64,000 nucleotides of DNA from positions 171,448 to 235,447 of the forward strand of contig NZ_JAGEPF010000021.1 in assembly GCF_017573465.1 (NCBI RefSeq). The letters are read 5' to 3'. Source of the stretch: Actinomadura violacea (GTDB lineage Bacteria; Actinomycetota; Actinomycetes; Streptosporangiales; Streptosporangiaceae). Under the pieces are notes generated by a model, which did not search any database, was not told the origin of the DNA, and saw only the letters and a program-made list of their open reading frames with translations. The position numbers and the translations under genes are program-made. This document shows, in pieces, positions 9,279-17,563 of the stretch (positions are counted from its first letter, which is position 1; every line of letters starts with the position of its first letter).

Positions 9279-10748
9279 TCAATGGATCTGGCTCCGCCAT
9301 CGCAGCGCGAACCAGAGTTCCATGCGCACGTCCGGGTCGTTGAGGTCCAGGTCCAGCAGCCCGGTGATCCGGCGGATGCGGTGCCGCACGGTGTTGCGGT
9401 GCACGCCGAGGTCGGCGGCGGTGCGGTCCCAGTTGCCGTGGTGCGCCAGCCAGCTGCGCAGCGTGCCGGCCAGCAGGGCGGGGTCCGGGGACGGGGCCGC
9501 GTCGAGGCCCGCGAGGAGCCGATCGGCGTACCGGGACGCCTGCGGGGAGTCCAGCAGCGCCATGACTCCGTGGAGGCCGGCTCCCGCGACCACGGTCGCG
9601 CCGCCGACGCGGGCGGCGTCGAGCGCGGCGCCCGCCTCGCCCCAGGCGGGGTCGAGGTCCGCGGCGGGGTGGGGGCGGCTGATCCCCGCGGGCAGGCCCG
9701 CCTCGTCCAGCGCGTGCGGCAGCTCGTCCACCGCGTCCTCGGGGACGAGCGCGACGAACGAGGAGCCGTCCTGCGCGACGAAAGGGGTCCCGAGCAGCGC
9801 CGACAGCCGCTGGACGATCGTCTCCCGGGAGCCGGGCGGCGCGTCGAGGGGGCCGCGGACGATGCGCCACCGGACGTCCGCCGCCCGGTCGAGGGGTGCG
9901 GCGAGGTCGCGGGCGAGGGCGGGGAGCCGCAGCAGCCCGGCCACGACGGCGGTGCCGAGCGCCTCCGGCGAGCTCGCCTCCGAGGGGGCGGTGAAGAGCA
10001 GGGAGAGCGCCGACGCGGTGACGCCGACGAGGCCCCGGTCGGCGACGGTGAACGGGGCGCGCCGGGCGACGGCCATCGCGTAGCCGGTGGGGGCGGGGCC
10101 GAGGAGCCGCTGGACCTCGATGTTCTCCTCGGCGGTGGTGAGCGCCGCGCTCATCGGCGACCGGCTCCGGCAGGCCTGGTCGAGCGCCGCGCTCACCTCG
10201 GGGTCGTCGCGGACCGGCCCGGCGGTCCAGGTCCTGTCCCGGTTGCGGTCCACGACCCGGACCCAGCCGCCGAGCAGGTCGGCGGTCCGCTCCACCACGG
10301 CCCGCAGCGGGCCCGGGCCCGCCGCGGCCTTGATCAGTACCGCCTGGCCCTCCGAGAGGCGCTTCAGGCCGCGGGTCTCGGCGCGGACCAGTTCGGCGTG
10401 GTGGAGTTCGACCACGGAGGCGAACGGCACCCGGGCCGGGACCTCCAGGAGCACCATGCCGAACTCGTCGCACGCGGCGACGAGTTCGGGCGGCACGGCG
10501 TCGAAGACGGGCGTGACCCCGAACCCGAGGGCGACGACGCCGGTCTCGGCCAGCCGCCGCACGTAGTCGCGGCTGTCGGCGGGGCGGAAGCCGGTCCCGG
10601 CGAGCAGCAGCAGCTCCCCTCCCCGCAGGAACGGGGAGGGGTCGGGCAGCTCGCTCACGTGGACCCACCGGACCCACCGCTCGGACGGGTCGGCGGCGCC
10701 GAGCGGCCGCAGCCCGAGCCGGGTCAGGAAGAGCCGGAGAGGGAGCAC
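9279..10748 (-). CDS. PucR family transcriptional regulator
   Basis: A regulator of 489 residues. The N-terminal part (HVSELPDPSPFLRGGELLLL) is the purine-catabolism-regulator-like domain and the C-terminus is the PucR helix-turn-helix (LGVHRNTVRHRIRRITGLLD). PucR proteins commonly activate nitrogen-compound catabolism (purines, polyamines, proline, GABA) by sensing the substrate or a product. It sits in the middle of a run of minus-strand catabolic and transport genes, 47 bases after the cupin gene, so it probably controls this locus. The start is a GTG at 10748 chosen because the conserved N-terminal domain begins just after it. No shorter start would preserve the domain. Confidence 0.88.
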   Translation of the reverse strand: MLPLRLFLTRLGLRPLGAADPSERWVRWVHVSELPDPSPFLRGGELLLLAGTGFRPADSRDYVRRLAETGVVALGFGVTPVFDAVPPELVAACDEFGMVLLEVPARVPFASVVELHHAELVRAETRGLKRLSEGQAVLIKAAAGPGPLRAVVERTADLLGGWVRVVDRNRDRTWTAGPVRDDPEVSAALDQACRSRSPMSAALTTAEENIEVQRLLGPAPTGYAMAVARRAPFTVADRGLVGVTASALSLLFTAPSEASSPEALGTAVVAGLLRLPALARDLAAPLDRAADVRWRIVRGPLDAPPGSRETIVQRLSALLGTPFVAQDGSSFVALVPEDAVDELPHALDEAGLPAGISRPHPAADLDPAWGEAGAALDAARVGGATVVAGAGLHGVMALLDSPQASRYADRLLAGLDAAPSPDPALLAGTLRSWLAHHGNWDRTAADLGVHRNTVRHRIRRITGLLDLDLNDPDVRMELWFALRWRSQIH

Positions 10749-10795
10749 GACGCCAAGGTAGCCGCAGTACGGCCATGACTACGCAAACGGATCAT

Positions 10796-11155
10796 TCAGC
10801 GGGTGACGGCGACGAAAACCTTGCTCGTGGGCTCGATCGTCACCCAGTCGCCCGCGAAGCCCTGCGGGATGAAGAAGGCCTCGCCGGCGCCGAACTCGGC
10901 GCGGCCGCCGTCGAGGTCGGCGACGGCGACCCGGCCGCTGAGGATCACGCAGATCTCGTCGTAGGGCCACGGGGCGATCCGCACCGCGCCCGGTTCCCCG
11001 GTCCAGAACCCGCCCGTGTACTCCTTCGCGGGGCCGCCGTAGGCGAGGTATTCGGTCTCGCGCCACTGCGCGGAGAGCACCTCGTAGCTCTCGATGGGGG
11101 GGACGTTGGCCGTCCCGGTCTCCGGGGAGAGCCGGACGACGCCGGTGATGTCCAT
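10796..11155 (-). CDS. small cupin protein, EutQ/DUF861-like
   Basis: A single-domain beta-barrel protein of 119 residues. The segments DEICVILSGRVAVADLDG and GEAFFIPQGFAGDWVTIEPT are the two halves of the cupin fold in the EutQ/DUF861 style, in which a tryptophan follows the second motif. Such proteins accompany amine and ureide catabolic enzymes, but their activity is usually unknown. It starts 13 bases after the stop of the formamidase-like gene and is followed closely by the PucR gene, so it belongs to the same transcript. Metal-binding histidines of classic cupins are not obvious here, so it may bind a ligand rather than catalyse. Confidence 0.8.
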   Translation of the reverse strand: MDITGVVRLSPETGTANVPPIESYEVLSAQWRETEYLAYGGPAKEYTGGFWTGEPGAVRIAPWPYDEICVILSGRVAVADLDGGRAEFGAGEAFFIPQGFAGDWVTIEPTSKVFVAVTR

Positions 11156-11168
11156 GATTCGCGTCGCC

Positions 11169-12782
11169 TCAGCCTTCCAGGTCGCGGGTGAGGAACCGGT
11201 CGAGCACGTTGCGGACGATGCGGTCGACGTAGGGGTCGCCGACGTGCAGCGCGTACGGCCATTCCGTCGAGCCGCCGTTGAAGACCTCGCCGCGCCCGCG
11301 CGTGAACGCCGCGATCATCCCGGCGCCGCGCATCTCGCCCTCGTTCACGTAGTCGGGCAGGTCGTCGCCGAGCTCGCGGTTGTAGGCGTAGACCTCCTCC
11401 TCGGGCCCGCCCATGGGCAGCAGGCCGCCGAACCGGTCCTCCTCGCCGCGGACCGCCGGGGTCAGCGCGAGGATCTCCAGCGTCTCGGGCGCACCGTCCT
11501 CGAACGTCGGGTACGGCAGGCCCCGGCGGAAGGTGTACTCGACCGAGTCCACCTCGAATGCGGCCAGGAAGGTCGGGGCCGCGCCGAGCTGGTCGCCGTA
11601 GTAGAGGTCGGTGCCCTCGAACGCCCAGTGGTGGGGCCGGTAGACGATGAACCCGCCCGACGACCGCGGGGTCGCGACCCCGTAGCGCGTGTAGACGCCG
11701 CCGAGCCCGTTGAGGCCGACGGTGGTCGCCCCGGGCCGTCCGACCGACTTGGCCTCCCACATCGTCGTGGCGGTCCGCGGCGAACGCTCGGTGTCGGGGT
11801 CGAGCGAGGGGAGGCGGTAGCAGTACTGCGTGGTCAGGTCGTCGCTGAGCCTGACCTGCCACTGGTAGTTCCCGCCGAACCGGGCCAGGCCCCCGCCGCC
11901 GTCGACGAACCGGTCGACGGCGTCGCGCATCTCCCAGCTCCAGTACTCGTCATGGCCCACCACGATCACGCAGCGGTAGCCGTCGAGCACCGTCTCGTCG
12001 ACGTGCAGGTCGTGCTGGGTGAGGTAGTCCAGCTCGTAGCCGCGCTCCTCGGCCCACCGCACGAACAGCCGCTCGTAGGACGCCCAGAACGCGTCGCCGT
12101 GATGGCGGCTGTAGCCGTTCAGGCGGGCCCACTCGTAGGAGGCGTACCGGGGCGCGCCGTTCATCGGCAGCGTGAGGTGGTTCGCCTCGCGCGGCGCCCC
12201 CTCCGGCTTGCGGATCATGCCGCGCGCGATCGGGCGCTGCGTCGACGAGAGCGGGCAGCCCGCGTCGTCGCGCGGGTCGTCGCCCAGGCCGCGGTAGTGG
12301 TTGGCGCCGCCCCAGTCGTTGTAGGCCAGCATGGTCCCCGTCGTGAGGACGATCGCCGCCTTCGGGCGCCGTCCCGCCGGGGCCTTCACCACGAAGAAGT
12401 GCTCGCGCTCCCAGAGCTCGCCGTCGCTCAGCACCGCCCGGACGGTGACGATGTGGAAGCCGGGACGCCAATCGTCCGGGATCTCCAGCGTGAGGCCGGC
12501 CGGCCAGCCGCAGCCCTTCGCGTGGGCGTCGGCGGGCGCCTCGTGCCGCCCGGCGGTGACGCCGTCGCGCCGCCAGACCGTCTCCGGGCGGGCGCCGTCG
12601 CGGACGATCTCGACGGTGAACGACGGGACGCTCGCGCTCAGGTGGAACGCGACGGTCTCGCCGGGGAAGTAGGAGAACCGGTCGGTGTAGCACCAGACCT
12701 CCTCGGCGTCCGGGACGGCGTACGCCCGCTCCGACGGCCACGACCTCGGCGACCACGCGAAGGCCGGCTTCGTGGTGTGCAC
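11169..12782 (-). CDS. N,N-dimethylformamidase large-subunit-like protein
   Basis: A protein of about 537 residues resembling the C-terminal part of the dimethylformamidase beta subunit. Recognisable blocks are MLAYNDWGGANHYRG, the central VVGHDEYWSWEMRDAVD, and FGGNYQWQVR. The known enzyme hydrolyses dimethylformamide using an iron centre made by two tyrosines and a carboxylate; the tyrosine in HDEYWS is a candidate ligand. The known enzyme is longer and needs a small alpha subunit, for which no candidate is visible here. A GTG at 12782 was chosen because AAGGAG lies eight bases upstream. It starts 17 bases after the ureohydrolase gene. The substrate is unknown; an amide or N-alkylated compound is a reasonable guess. 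Confidence 0.75.
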   Translation of the reverse strand: MHTTKPAFAWSPRSWPSERAYAVPDAEEVWCYTDRFSYFPGETVAFHLSASVPSFTVEIVRDGARPETVWRRDGVTAGRHEAPADAHAKGCGWPAGLTLEIPDDWRPGFHIVTVRAVLSDGELWEREHFFVVKAPAGRRPKAAIVLTTGTMLAYNDWGGANHYRGLGDDPRDDAGCPLSSTQRPIARGMIRKPEGAPREANHLTLPMNGAPRYASYEWARLNGYSRHHGDAFWASYERLFVRWAEERGYELDYLTQHDLHVDETVLDGYRCVIVVGHDEYWSWEMRDAVDRFVDGGGGLARFGGNYQWQVRLSDDLTTQYCYRLPSLDPDTERSPRTATTMWEAKSVGRPGATTVGLNGLGGVYTRYGVATPRSSGGFIVYRPHHWAFEGTDLYYGDQLGAAPTFLAAFEVDSVEYTFRRGLPYPTFEDGAPETLEILALTPAVRGEEDRFGGLLPMGGPEEEVYAYNRELGDDLPDYVNEGEMRGAGMIAAFTRGRGEVFNGGSTEWPYALHVGDPYVDRIVRNVLDRFLTRDLEG

Positions 12783-12798
12783 GTGTCTCACTCCTTCT

Positions 12799-13761
12799 TC
12801 AACGGGATTCGCCGGAACGGTCCAAGGCGAGCACGCTGAGCAGCTCGTACCCCACGTGAGCAGCGGCGATCCCGGTGATCTCGGCATGGTCGTAGGCCGG
12901 CGCGACCTCCACGATGTCGGCGCCGACGAGGTTCAGCCCGGCCAGCCCGCGCAGCGTGGCCAGCAGCTCCCGGCTGGTCAGCCCGCCCGCCTCCGGGGTG
13001 CCGGTGCCCGGCGCGTGGGCCGGGTCCAGCACGTCGATGTCGACCGACACGTACACCGGCCGGTCGCCCAGCCGGGCCCGCATCCGCTCCACCGCGTCGG
13101 CCGTCCCGCCGGTCTCGTAGTCGTCGGCGCGGACGATCTGGAACCCCAGCGCGTCATCGTCCACCAGGTCCTCCCGCGAGTACAGCGGACCGCGGATCCC
13201 GATGTGCATGCAGTGCTCGGGGTCCAGCAGGCCCTCCTCGCCGGCCCGGCGGAACGGCGTGCCGTGGGTGTAGGGGGCGCCGAAGTAGGTGTCCCAGGTG
13301 TCGAGGTGCGCGTCGAAGTGCAGCACCGCGATCGGGCCGTGGTCGCGGTGCAGCGACCGCAGCAGCGGCAGCGCGATGGTGTGGTCGCCGCCGATCGTCA
13401 GCAGCTTCGCCCCGTCCGCGCGCAGCTCGTCCGACCGGCGCTCGATGGTGGCGATCGCCTCCTCGATGTCGAACGGGTTCACCCCCATGTCGCCGGCGTC
13501 GGCGACCTGCTGGGCGTGGAACGGCTCGACGTCGAGCGGCGGATGGTAGGGCCTGAGCAGCTTCGACGACGCCCGGACGTGGCCCGGCCCGAATCGCGCC
13601 CCCGGGCGGTAGGAGACGCCGGTGTCGAACGGCACCCCCACGATCGCCACGTCGACGTGGTCGACCTGGTCGGCCCGCGGCAGCCGGGCGAAGGTGCCCG
13701 GATCGGCGTACCGGGGGATCTTCGTCGCGTCCACCGGGCCGGTCCTCGGTGCGTCGGTCAT
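12799..13761 (-). CDS. agmatinase-family ureohydrolase
   Basis: A manganese-dependent ureohydrolase of 320 residues that would split a guanidino compound into an amine and urea. All family metal motifs are intact: GGDHTIALP, HFDAHLDTW (near residue 150) and SVDIDVLDPAHAPGTGTPE (near residue 237). The family includes agmatinase, guanidinobutyrase, guanidinopropionase and others that sequence inspection cannot separate. The aldehyde dehydrogenase immediately upstream would produce a guanidino or amino acid from the matching aldehyde, which favours a guanidinobutyrase-like role over SpeB. The ATG has GGAGG ten bases upstream. It is co-directional with the whole 5-15 kb locus. Confidence 0.87.
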   Translation of the reverse strand: MTDAPRTGPVDATKIPRYADPGTFARLPRADQVDHVDVAIVGVPFDTGVSYRPGARFGPGHVRASSKLLRPYHPPLDVEPFHAQQVADAGDMGVNPFDIEEAIATIERRSDELRADGAKLLTIGGDHTIALPLLRSLHRDHGPIAVLHFDAHLDTWDTYFGAPYTHGTPFRRAGEEGLLDPEHCMHIGIRGPLYSREDLVDDDALGFQIVRADDYETGGTADAVERMRARLGDRPVYVSVDIDVLDPAHAPGTGTPEAGGLTSRELLATLRGLAGLNLVGADIVEVAPAYDHAEITGIAAAHVGYELLSVLALDRSGESR

Positions 13762-13799
13762 GGTCTCGCAGCCTCCAAGCGCGGGATCGGGGGGAAGGC

Positions 13800-15254
13800 T
13801 CACTCGGCGTCCTCGCCGAGCGCCGACAGGACGTGCTTGACCCGCGTGTACTCCTCGACGGAGTACAGCGAGAGGTCCTTGCCGTAGCCGGACTGCTTGA
13901 CGCCGCCGTGCGGCATCTCGTGCACCGGCGGGAGATGGCAGTTCACGCCGACGTGGCCGGCGTCGACGGCGGCGGAGACGCGCAGCGCCCGGGCGTGGTC
14001 GCGCGTCCACACGCTGGAGGCCAGGCCGTACGGCGAGTCGTTGGCCTGCCTGATCGCGTCGGCCTCGCCGCGGAACGTCTGCACGGTGACCACGGGGCCG
14101 AAGATCTCGGTGCGGCTGAGCTCGTCCGCCGCGGTCACCCCGTCGACGACCGTCGGCAGGTAGAAGTAGCCGGGGCCGCCGGCCTCCCGGCCGCCGGCGA
14201 GCACCTTCGCGTGCGCCGGGGCCCGCGCGACCAGGCCCGCGACGTGGGCGAGCTGGGCCGGGTTGTTCAGCGGCGGGACGTCCAGGACGCGGTCCGCGGC
14301 GGGCTCGTCCCGCGACAGCCCGATCCGGCGGACCCGCTCGGCCAGCGCGGCGGCGAACGCGTCGTGCGCCTCCTCGGCGACGATCACCCGGGTGGCCGCG
14401 GTGCAGTCCTGCCCGGCGTTGAAGTAGCCGGCGAACGCGATCCCGTCGGCCGCGGCGTCCAGGTCGGCGTCGGCGAAGACCAGTACGGGCGCGTTGCCGC
14501 CGAGCTCCAGATGGGCGCGCTTGACCGTGTCCGCCGCCGACCGGGCGACGGCGCGGCCCGCCGCGGTGCTGCCGGTGATCGACACCATCGCCGGGACCGG
14601 GTGCGCGGCCAGCGCCGCACCCGTCTCCCGGTCGCCGCACACCACGTTGAACACCCCGGGCGGGAGGATGCCGGCGAAGAGCCCGGCCAGGAACACGGCG
14701 CTGGCGGGCGTGGTGTCGGACGGCTTGAGCACGATCGTGTTCCCCGCCGCCAGGGCGGGGCCGAACTTCCAGACCGCCATCATCGCCGGGTAGTTCCACG
14801 GCGCGATCGCCCCGACGACGCCGACCGGTTCCCGGCGGATGGACGAGGAGTGGCCGCGCACGTACTCCGCCGTCGCCTTCCCTTCGAGCATCCGGGCCGC
14901 GCCCGCGAAGAACCGGAGCTGGTCGACGATCGGGACGACCTCCTCCTGCATGGTCAGCGCGGGCGGCTTGCCCGTGTCCCGGCACTCGACCTCGACCAGC
15001 TCGTCCGCGTTGCGCTCGACGGCGTCCGCCATGCGCAGCAGGACGGCCATCCGCTCGCCGGGGGTCGTCCGCCGCCACCCGGCGAAGGCCGCCTCGGCCG
15101 CGCGGCAGGCCCGGTCGACGTCCGCGGCCCCCGACCTCGGCGCCGTCGCGTACACCTCGCCGTCCGACGGGTCGACGATCTCCATCGTGCGGCCGTCCGC
15201 CGCGGCGGCGAACTCGCCGCCGATGAAGTTCCGCAGTTCGACGCCGTCGCTCAT
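13800..15254 (-). CDS. aldehyde dehydrogenase, aminobutyraldehyde type
   Basis: An NAD-dependent aldehyde dehydrogenase of 484 residues. The catalytic glutamate is in HLELGGNAPVLVF and the nucleophilic cysteine in AGQDCTAATR, the wording seen in gamma-aminobutyraldehyde and guanidinobutyraldehyde dehydrogenases. The cofactor region AIAPWNYPAMMAVWKFGPAL is intact. The ATG at 15254 follows a strong GGAGG. It is the first gene of the minus-strand run and is followed after 38 bases by the ureohydrolase gene, so aldehyde oxidation followed by guanidino hydrolysis is the likely order of reactions. The exact substrate is inferred. Confidence 0.88.
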   Translation of the reverse strand: MSDGVELRNFIGGEFAAAADGRTMEIVDPSDGEVYATAPRSGAADVDRACRAAEAAFAGWRRTTPGERMAVLLRMADAVERNADELVEVECRDTGKPPALTMQEEVVPIVDQLRFFAGAARMLEGKATAEYVRGHSSSIRREPVGVVGAIAPWNYPAMMAVWKFGPALAAGNTIVLKPSDTTPASAVFLAGLFAGILPPGVFNVVCGDRETGAALAAHPVPAMVSITGSTAAGRAVARSAADTVKRAHLELGGNAPVLVFADADLDAAADGIAFAGYFNAGQDCTAATRVIVAEEAHDAFAAALAERVRRIGLSRDEPAADRVLDVPPLNNPAQLAHVAGLVARAPAHAKVLAGGREAGGPGYFYLPTVVDGVTAADELSRTEIFGPVVTVQTFRGEADAIRQANDSPYGLASSVWTRDHARALRVSAAVDAGHVGVNCHLPPVHEMPHGGVKQSGYGKDLSLYSVEEYTRVKHVLSALGEDAE

Positions 15255-15573
15255 CGCGTCTCCTCCCAGTCGGCGGCACTGTCGAAAGCGCCGGTCAGGG
15301 CGGCGCTCCGCGGTCATGCTAGGAACAGACCCCCGCCGTCCGCTCCGTGCAGACAGGCCCAACGGCGGGGCCCATCAGTGCAGTTCGGACAACGCCTCGC
15401 ACCGCGATCGACCGGCGGCCGAGAAGCGCAACGCACGCCTGATCCGGGCCCTCTGCATCGCGTCCCCCACATGAAATGGGTGCTGGACCCGATATGGCCG
15501 GAGGTACCGATGGCCCCATGGTGGATTCAGGTACATCTCGGGATGTTCGGGTTGCCGAAGGGACTGACACCGC
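15255..15573. other. intergenic region between divergent genes
   Basis: This gap must hold the promoter of the aldehyde dehydrogenase operon on the minus strand and that of the DksA-like gene on the plus strand. I see no convincing operator palindrome and no small gene with a ribosome site. The right part (15470-15560) is slightly less GC-rich than the flanks. Confidence 0.5.
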
Positions 15574-15933
15574 ATGACGACGAGCGTGGACGACGGGGCC
15601 GCGGGCAGGCACGCGCTGGGTGACGCCGCGGCACGGGAGATGAAGCAGCGGCTGGAGGACGAGCGGCGCCGCCGCGCGTCGCAGCTCGGCGTGCTGGAGC
15701 AGTCGGTCGGGCAGGTCTCGGTGGAGCAGACCGAGGCGTCCGACTATGCCCGCATGGAGAACCTGCGGGAGAGCCTGACGGAGATCGGCAGCGCGCTGCA
15801 GCGGCTAGAGGACGGCACGTACGGCCGGTGCGAAGGGTGCGCCCAGCCGATCCCCGCCGGGCGGCTGGAGATCCTGCCCTACGTGCGGTTCTGCGTTAAG
15901 TGCCAGGGCAAGAAGAACCGCACCACTCGCTGA
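15574..15933 (+). CDS. DksA/TraR family C4 zinc-finger protein
   Basis: A protein of 119 residues with a long N-terminal coiled coil (REMKQRLEDERRRRASQLG) and a C-terminal C4 zinc finger of the DksA type (CEGC then CVKC, separated by IPAGRLEILPYVRF). DksA-like proteins insert their coiled coil into the secondary channel of RNA polymerase and modify promoter response; the many actinobacterial paralogues are mostly unstudied. The ATG at 15574 begins the conserved region with no better start nearby. It stands alone, convergent with the small hypothetical gene at 15960. The RNA polymerase role is inferred from family. Confidence 0.85.
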   Translation: MTTSVDDGAAGRHALGDAAAREMKQRLEDERRRRASQLGVLEQSVGQVSVEQTEASDYARMENLRESLTEIGSALQRLEDGTYGRCEGCAQPIPAGRLEILPYVRFCVKCQGKKNRTTR

Positions 15934-15959
15934 GGCGCCCGCTGAGGCGCCCGCGCCGG

Positions 15960-16406
15960 TCAGATGAGGCGCGCGGTGGTGCTGCCGGACGCCGTGGCCT
16001 GGATCTCGTCGAAGTGACCGGCCTCCTCGGCCACCCAGACGCGTCCGGCGAGGATCACCGGACGGACGTTCCGGACGCGTGCGGTCCGCCAGGACCGCCG
16101 CCGCCGGAACGCCAGCCTCGGCGGGACGTCCCCGGCGACCCCGTACGCCAGGGTGACCGTGCTGATCGCCGACGGTCCGAAGGGACGGGCGAGCCGGACG
16201 TGGTGCGAGCCGAGCAGCAGTTGCCTCGGCGCGGACCGCGCGAGCAGCAGATGGGCCATGGGGGAACCGCCGCCGGGGTCGACGACCAGGCGCGCCGGAT
16301 CCCCGTCGCGCTGGTGGAGGCGGACCGTCCAGCCGGTGAGGGGCAGCGTCAACCTGCCCAGAAGGTCGCGGTTCGCCGGATCTTCGTTCGTGAGGTCATG
16401 GAACAT
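15960..16406 (-). CDS. hypothetical protein, 148 residues
   Basis: I do not recognise this protein. It is basic, arginine-rich, has no clear membrane segment or signal peptide, and contains a central hydrophobic stretch (GPSAISTVTLAYGVAG). The ATG at 16406 is preferred over an in-frame ATG at 16424 because only the former has GGAG at good spacing. It is co-directional with the MreB-like gene upstream, separated by 69 bases. High GC at third codon positions supports it as a real gene. Function unknown. Confidence 0.6.
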   Translation of the reverse strand: MFHDLTNEDPANRDLLGRLTLPLTGWTVRLHQRDGDPARLVVDPGGGSPMAHLLLARSAPRQLLLGSHHVRLARPFGPSAISTVTLAYGVAGDVPPRLAFRRRRSWRTARVRNVRPVILAGRVWVAEEAGHFDEIQATASGSTTARLI

Positions 16407-16475
16407 CGTCACTCCAGGGTGCATATGCGGAAGCGGCCGGGCGCGATGCCGGCGCGCGGGTCGGGTCGTGCCGGC

Positions 16476-17351
16476 TCAGTGGACGCGCGGCGCGGCCGCC
16501 GCCCGTACCGCCGCGGGGGCCAGGCAGAGCCGGGCCAGGCCCCGGATGGTCGCCCGGGCCGGGTCGGGCGCGATCTGGACGGGCATGGCCAGCCGCGTCG
16601 TCAGCCACCCCGGCAGCGACGGCAGCAGCGCGCCGCCGCCGGTCAGCAGCAGCCCGCGCGCGCGGACCGGACCGCGCCGCCGGGCGGGCAGGTCCGCGAG
16701 CATCCGGCGCAGCTCGTCGGCCGACCGGTCCCGGACGGACTCCGGGATCCGCGGGCGCGCCCGGCCGGGCACGCGGTCCGGCAGGTACTGGACGGATCGC
16801 GCGTGCTCGACGCGCCCGTCCACGATCACGGCCATCTCGATGATCTCCGCGCCGATGTCCATCACCAGCTGCGCGAGCGGGTCGCCGATCGGCCGTCCCG
16901 CGCCCGCCACCGCGGCGAGCGGGGCGTCCGCGAGCCGCACCGGGCAGCCGGCCGCCGCGCGGACGGCGGCGACCGCCCGCTGCCGGTCCACGCCGCCGGC
17001 CGCGGCGGGGACCGCCAGCAGGACCTCCCGGGGCCGCGCCGCGCCGGTCGCCTCCAGCAGGGTCCGCCGGGCCAGGTGAGCGCATGCCCGGGAGTCCGCC
17101 ACCATGCCGTGCCGGATCGGGCGCAGCCGAGGCGCGTCCCCTCCCGCCGCGAGGTGGTCGGCGTCCCCGCCGCGCGGGCGGGGCGGCCGGCGGCCGCCTG
17201 GGACCGGCAGGGACGCCGGCCGGTCGATGATCAGCTCCCGTGCGGGCACCCCGGCGCGGACGCGGCTGCTGCCCAGGTCCAGGGCGGCGCGCGGGCCGTG
17301 CGGCGAACCGGTGCCCGGGGCACCGGCGTCCCAGGGCGAACTGAGCGGCAC
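16476..17351 (-). CDS. MreB/Hsp70-like actin-fold ATPase, divergent
   Basis: A protein of about 291 residues with the actin-ATPase fold signatures of MreB: phosphate 1 (ALDLGSSRVRAG), an HGMVADSRACAHLARRTLL segment, phosphate 2 (VMDIGAEIIEMAVI) and the adenosine loop (LLLTGGGALLPSLPGWL). The classic MreB family is about 340 residues and better conserved; this copy is shorter, arginine-rich and diverged, so a role in cell shape is uncertain. The GTG at 17351 has GAGG eight bases upstream; an ATG at 17414 and one further out are in frame but lack ribosome sites. It is divergent from the sensor kinase gene at 17564. Confidence 0.7.
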   Translation of the reverse strand: MPLSSPWDAGAPGTGSPHGPRAALDLGSSRVRAGVPARELIIDRPASLPVPGGRRPPRPRGGDADHLAAGGDAPRLRPIRHGMVADSRACAHLARRTLLEATGAARPREVLLAVPAAAGGVDRQRAVAAVRAAAGCPVRLADAPLAAVAGAGRPIGDPLAQLVMDIGAEIIEMAVIVDGRVEHARSVQYLPDRVPGRARPRIPESVRDRSADELRRMLADLPARRRGPVRARGLLLTGGGALLPSLPGWLTTRLAMPVQIAPDPARATIRGLARLCLAPAAVRAAAAPRVH

Positions 17352-17563
17352 GCTGATCACCTCGGTGGAGAGATCGGTACGACCGGCCCCGCCGGCCGGA
17401 TCACCTTCCACCATCGGCGAGGCGCGCGGCACCCGCCATCGGGGGCGGCACCCATTTCCGTGCCGGGCGGCGTGTATCCCGGGCGCGGCCCGCCGTCCAC
17501 GGCGCCCGGCCATGGGCGGCGCGGCCGATCGGCCCGCGCGCCCGGCCGGAGAGTGCGGCTACC

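Noticed and set aside
12799..15279. One continuous open frame spanning the ureohydrolase and the aldehyde dehydrogenase region, as if a fusion protein
   Set aside because: Only the 320 C-terminal codons read as a ureohydrolase. The upstream part is an arginine-rich shadow of the dehydrogenase, which has its own start, stop and ribosome site in another frame.
16476..17513. The longest reading of the MreB-like gene with a 54-residue basic N-terminal extension
   Set aside because: The extension has no ribosome site and no conservation with actin-fold proteins, and it would crowd the divergent kinase promoter.
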